In this document: positions 6,176-8,755 of the stretch, piece by piece
Position numbering within the stretch: position 1 is the stretch's first letter
How the letters are laid out: each line of letters opens with the position of its first letter
Assembly (NCBI GenBank): GCA_023453725.1
Contig: JAEXTB010000076.1
Span: forward strand, 1 to 8,755
Length of the DNA: 8,755 nucleotides
DNA from: Bacillota bacterium
GTDB taxonomy: Bacteria; Bacillota; Clostridia; Christensenellales; CAG-138
Reading direction: 5' to 3'
Made by a program: the position numbers and the translations under genes
The notes under the pieces: generated by a model
Told to the model about the DNA's origin: nothing
Seen by the model: only the letters and a program-made list of their open reading frames with translations
The model's database searches: none

Positions 6176-7420
6176 ATGAAGACATATACCTATACAAAAA
6201 GCAGGGAGCTGTTTAAAAGGGCGGCAAATGTAATACCGGGCGGCGTATACGGCCATTTGGGGCCTGCCAACGGATGCTTTCTGCCGGTGGATGCATTTCC
6301 GTTTTTCTCGGAGCGGGCGGAGGGCGCATACTATTGGGATGTGGACGGCAACCGGTTTTTAGACTATATGTGCGCTTATGGACCCAATATCCTGGGCTAC
6401 AACGATCCGGATATAGACCGGGCGGCCATGGAGCAGGCACAGCGAGAAAATTGTGTCACTTCTCCCTCGGCGAAGATGGTGGAATTTGCGGAAGTACTCG
6501 TGGATACCGTTAAAATGGCGGACTGGGCGTTTTTTGCGAAAAACGGCGGGGACACCACATCGCTTGCGGTGATGACGGCGCGGGCTGCGACGGGCCGCAA
6601 AAAAGTCATACTGGTCAAGGGCAATTACCATGGGGTGGCACCGTGGACGCAGGGTGCAGGCTGTGGAGGCGTACTCACCGAAGAGGTCTCAAACAATCTT
6701 TATGTGGACTGGAACAATTACGAGCAGGTGGAAAGCCTGGTAAAGCAGAATCCCGGCGAAATCGCCTGCTTTTTGTCTACGCCATATTGGCATGGTAATT
6801 TCTCCGATAATGTCCTCCCCCAGCCGGGATACTGGCAAAAAATCCGGAAGCTTTGTACGGATAATGGGATAGTCCTGGCGATTGATGACGTCCGCTGCGG
6901 CTTCCGGCTGGATATGGCGGGCTCCGATCATTACTTTGGATTTCAGGCGGACCTGATGTGTTTTTGTAAGGCGCTTGCAAACGGCTGGAATGTTTCCGCA
7001 CTCTGCGGCATTGATGCGCTCAGGGGCGCGGTGACCAATGTGTTCTTTACGGGCAGATATTGGATGTCCGCAATTCCGTTTGCGGCGGGTATTGCAACAA
7101 TCGATAAAATGAAGCGGCTGGGCGGGCCTAAAATGCTGATTGAATATGGTAAGAAGCTAACCGAGGGGCTTGAAAAAGTTGCAGTATCCCACGGGTACGA
7201 GCTGATCTGCTCAGGCGTGCGTTCCATGTGGTATATGCGCATTGCGGATGACCCTTCCTTAAAGGTACATCAACGCTGGGTGGCGGAATGCGTCAGAAGA
7301 GGTGTGTTCTTTGCCAACCACCACAACATGTTTGTCAATTACGCCATGACCCCGGAGGACATCGATTTTACGCTGGAAGTGGCAGACGATGCGTTCCGCG
7401 CAATCAAAAACCAGAAATAG
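6176..7420 (+). CDS. Class III PLP-dependent aminotransferase, glutamate-1-semialdehyde aminomutase-like
   Basis: This 414-residue cytoplasmic fold-type I PLP enzyme is full length for the HemL/omega-aminotransferase group. Signatures in order are the N-terminal IPGGV (20-24), WDVDGNRFLDY (54-64), the phosphate-binding loop NGGDTTS (123-129), NYHG (150-153), DDVRCGFR (237-244), where D237 should contact the pyridine nitrogen, and FCKALANG, where K265 should form the Schiff base. In true HemL the corresponding motifs are usually SGTEA, DEV and SK, so this is a divergent subgroup and probably not the haem-pathway enzyme; no hem genes are present. It likely interconverts an amine and an aldehyde/ketone, or moves an amino group within a molecule. 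AGGAGG lies 5 bases before the ATG. Neighbours are the SCP2-like protein upstream and TetR downstream. The substrate is unknown. Confidence 0.9.
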   Translation: MKTYTYTKSRELFKRAANVIPGGVYGHLGPANGCFLPVDAFPFFSERAEGAYYWDVDGNRFLDYMCAYGPNILGYNDPDIDRAAMEQAQRENCVTSPSAKMVEFAEVLVDTVKMADWAFFAKNGGDTTSLAVMTARAATGRKKVILVKGNYHGVAPWTQGAGCGGVLTEEVSNNLYVDWNNYEQVESLVKQNPGEIACFLSTPYWHGNFSDNVLPQPGYWQKIRKLCTDNGIVLAIDDVRCGFRLDMAGSDHYFGFQADLMCFCKALANGWNVSALCGIDALRGAVTNVFFTGRYWMSAIPFAAGIATIDKMKRLGGPKMLIEYGKKLTEGLEKVAVSHGYELICSGVRSMWYMRIADDPSLKVHQRWVAECVRRGVFFANHHNMFVNYAMTPEDIDFTLEVADDAFRAIKNQK

Positions 7421-7486
7421 CCATAAGGGGTTGGGAACAGAATTGCCGATGATCCGGGACACTGATAGCGGTCATGCCATATTGAA

Positions 7487-7530
7487 GGGGCTGCAGATGA
7501 TGTCTGCAGCCCCGCCTGTTTGCAGGCGGG
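7487..7530 (+). promoter_or_regulatory. Two overlapping hairpins between the aminotransferase gene and tetR
   Basis: Hairpin 1 pairs GGGGCTGCAGA (7487-7497) with TCTGCAGCCCC (7503-7513), 11 perfect pairs and a 5-base loop. Hairpin 2 pairs CCCGCCTG (7511-7518) with CAGGCGGG (7523-7530), 8 pairs and a 4-base loop. They share bases 7511-7513, so both cannot form completely at once. No good T-run follows either one, so termination is possible but not well supported. Confidence 0.55.
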
Positions 7531-7541
7531 AACAACGTATG

Positions 7542-7571
7542 TTGACATGCCTGATTTGAACAGATTAATAT
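7542..7571 (+). promoter_or_regulatory. Possible promoter of tetR
   Basis: TTGACA (7542-7547), a perfect -35, is followed after 18 bases by TAATAT (7566-7571), a fair -10, 26 bases before the tetR start. No copy of the 5340-5361 palindrome is visible here, so tetR may be made at a basal level from this site as well as by read-through. Confidence 0.5.
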
Positions 7572-7597
7572 GGATATGAGGTAGGTGGAAGCATAGC

Positions 7598-8266
7598 ATG
7601 GAGAACAGTTCTAAAGGCGATACGAAATTTTATAAGGATACATTCGAAAAGACTTCTGCTGACCGCCGGCAGAAAGTGCTGGAGGTTGCGATTGAACAAT
7701 TTGCTTCCAATGGCTATAACGCGACCAATGTCAACGATATCAGCAAAAAATCAGGGGTCAGCATTGGCGCGCTCTACAGTTATTTTGCTTCCAAAGAGGA
7801 TTTGTTCCTGACGATTGTGGATAATGCGTACGTCCTGCTGGAAACGGTGCTCAATGATCTGGCGGCGGGCAGCAGCGACATATTCGATTGGATTGACCGC
7901 ATGTTAAGAGGAATTCGCATCTTTGCAACAAGGTATCAGAGGCTCAACCAAATTTATCTGGACCTTACCACGCAGGCGCTCTCCCAGATGTCCGAGCGTC
8001 TGTCCAACAAGCTCGAGGTCATCACCATACAGCTGTATTGCGATATCATAAGAAGGGCAAAAGAGGAAGGGAAAATAAGCAAGGATCTGGACGAAAGGAT
8101 CGCCGCATTCTGTATTGACAACATGTTTACCATGTACCAGTTCTCGTTTTCTTCGGATTATTACAAGGAGCGGATGAAGATTTTCGTAGGGGAGGAGCGG
8201 ATGCATGATGCCGCTTACCTCGAGAAAACCATCGCCCGGTTCCTGCGCGCTGCGCTGACGCAGTAA
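7598..8266 (+). CDS. TetR/AcrR-family transcriptional regulator
   Basis: A 222-residue one-component repressor. After an N-terminal extension of about 20 residues, the DNA-binding domain runs from about 23 to 70: RRQKVLEVAIEQFASNGY (23-40), then the helix-turn-helix VNDISKKSGVSIGALYSYF (45-63) and SKEDLF. Residues about 75-220 form an all-helical ligand-binding and dimerisation domain with no recognisable ligand motif. The ATG at 7598 has GGTGG 9 bases upstream. It follows the aminotransferase gene by 177 bases, converges on an aldehyde dehydrogenase gene, and the only TetR-type palindrome in the window lies on the SCP2-like/aminotransferase promoter. It therefore probably represses that unit and perhaps the aldehyde dehydrogenase. 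The effector may be the pathway substrate, such as a hydrophobic amine, aldehyde or acyl compound; this is inference. Confidence 0.93.
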   Translation: MENSSKGDTKFYKDTFEKTSADRRQKVLEVAIEQFASNGYNATNVNDISKKSGVSIGALYSYFASKEDLFLTIVDNAYVLLETVLNDLAAGSSDIFDWIDRMLRGIRIFATRYQRLNQIYLDLTTQALSQMSERLSNKLEVITIQLYCDIIRRAKEEGKISKDLDERIAAFCIDNMFTMYQFSFSSDYYKERMKIFVGEERMHDAAYLEKTIARFLRAALTQ

Positions 8267-8289
8267 CAGAAATAGAAATGAATAGTAAT

Positions 8290-8318
8290 AAGACCGGCCA
8301 GAAACTGGCCGGTCTTTT
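8290..8318. terminator. Bidirectional intrinsic terminator
   Basis: AAGACCGGCCAG (8290-8301) pairs perfectly with CTGGCCGGTCTT (8305-8316) around an AAA loop and is followed by two more T residues, giving TTTT at the 3' end. It lies between the convergent tetR (ends 8266) and aldehyde dehydrogenase (ends 8339) genes. The U-tract on the minus strand is weaker. Confidence 0.88.
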
Positions 8319-8338
8319 GCGTTGTTCGGGGTAATTGC

Positions 8339-8755
8339 CTATTTCAACAGCATGCGGATCAGCTTGAAATTCTGCTCTTTATATGGGTGGTAGCGCATCG
8401 GCAGATCAATCCAGGTGGATTTTTTGACGATGCTGCGGTAGTGGGTAAAGGTATCAAAACTCAGCTTGCCATGATAACTGCCCATGCCGGAATGACCAAC
8501 GCCGCCAAAACCAAGCCGAGGGTTGGCGAGATGAATGATTGTATCGTTGATGCAGCCGCCGCCAAAAGAGCAGGCATTAAGTACTCGCTTTTCTACTTCG
8601 CCGCTTTGCGTAAACAGGTACAGCGCCAGCGGCTTGGGGCGGGAACGGACAAAAGAAATACATCCGTCAAGCTCTTTGTATGTCATAACGGGGAGGATGG
8701 GGCCAAAGATTTCTTCCTGCATAATGGGAGAGTCGGGCGTAACGTCCACAAGCAC
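8339..8755 (-). CDS. Aldehyde dehydrogenase, class-3-like (fatty/aromatic aldehyde type), partial (N-terminus beyond window)
   Basis: Only the last 138 codons are present; the gene runs off the right edge, so the catalytic cysteine and most of the NAD-binding fold cannot be seen. The fragment has the family motif EEIFGPILPV (about 14-23, containing the conserved Glu-Phe pair), the LALYLFT stretch, GGGCINDTIIH, and GFGGVGHSGMGSYHGKLSFDTFTH. The terminal stretch LPMRYHPYKEQNFKLIRMLLK is of the type seen in class 3 (ALDH3, YwdH-like) enzymes, which oxidise medium- and long-chain or aromatic aldehydes to acids with NAD(P). It has no start codon in the window. It converges on tetR and may belong to the same metabolic theme as the SCP2-like/aminotransferase unit, since aminotransferases can generate aldehydes. 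Its promoter is out of sight, so co-regulation is untested. Confidence 0.92.
   Translation of the reverse strand: MLVDVTPDSPIMQEEIFGPILPVMTYKELDGCISFVRSRPKPLALYLFTQSGEVEKRVLNACSFGGGCINDTIIHLANPRLGFGGVGHSGMGSYHGKLSFDTFTHYRSIVKKSTWIDLPMRYHPYKEQNFKLIRMLLK

Noticed and set aside
7487..7513. Hairpin as a standard terminator of the aminotransferase operon
   Set aside because: The stem is strong but is followed by GCCTGTTT rather than a T-run, so I list it only as a structured element.

Overview
The window looks like chromosomal DNA from an anaerobic, probably spore-forming member of the Firmicutes (Clostridia-like). The signs are strong AGGAGG-type ribosome binding sites, two radical SAM enzymes, a PadR/HAAS membrane pair, and a protein whose C-terminal domain resembles the spore coat protein GerQ behind a mother-cell-type -10 element. 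Base composition is near balanced. No rRNA, tRNA, IS element or CRISPR array was seen. The species cannot be named from this sequence alone.

Layout. (1) 1-666, minus strand: a DltE-like short-chain dehydrogenase, cut by the left edge. (2) 846-1730, plus: an SPL-family (spore photoproduct lyase-like) radical SAM protein ending in a sequence that matches a beta-clamp-binding motif. It converges on the next block through a strong bidirectional terminator at 1745-1775. (3) 4253 down to 1793, minus: a PadR repressor, a six-helix membrane protein with an N-terminal HAAS domain, and a second radical SAM protein with a cysteine-poor C-terminal region. They are probably one operon, with two related PadR-type operator elements placed on its promoter. 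(4) 4493-5149, plus: the GerQ-like protein, with a long hairpin in its leader. (5) 5401-7420, plus: a two-gene unit encoding a protein with two SCP2-like domains and a class III PLP aminotransferase of the glutamate-1-semialdehyde aminomutase type. Its promoter carries a TetR-type palindrome. (6) 7598-8266, plus: a TetR/AcrR regulator. (7) 8339-8755, minus: the C-terminal part of a class-3-like (fatty/aromatic) aldehyde dehydrogenase, convergent with tetR across a second bidirectional terminator.

How the genes may work together. The most interesting unit is 5340-8755. A possible lipid-binding tandem SCP2 protein, an amine/aldehyde-interconverting aminotransferase, a TetR repressor with a matching palindrome on the first promoter, and an aldehyde dehydrogenase that oxidises hydrophobic aldehydes suggest a regulated pathway for a hydrophobic amine or aldehyde. 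The substrate is unknown and the idea is inference from family membership and gene order. The PadR-HAAS-radical SAM block is a second regulated unit, probably autorepressed, whose enzyme product is unknown.
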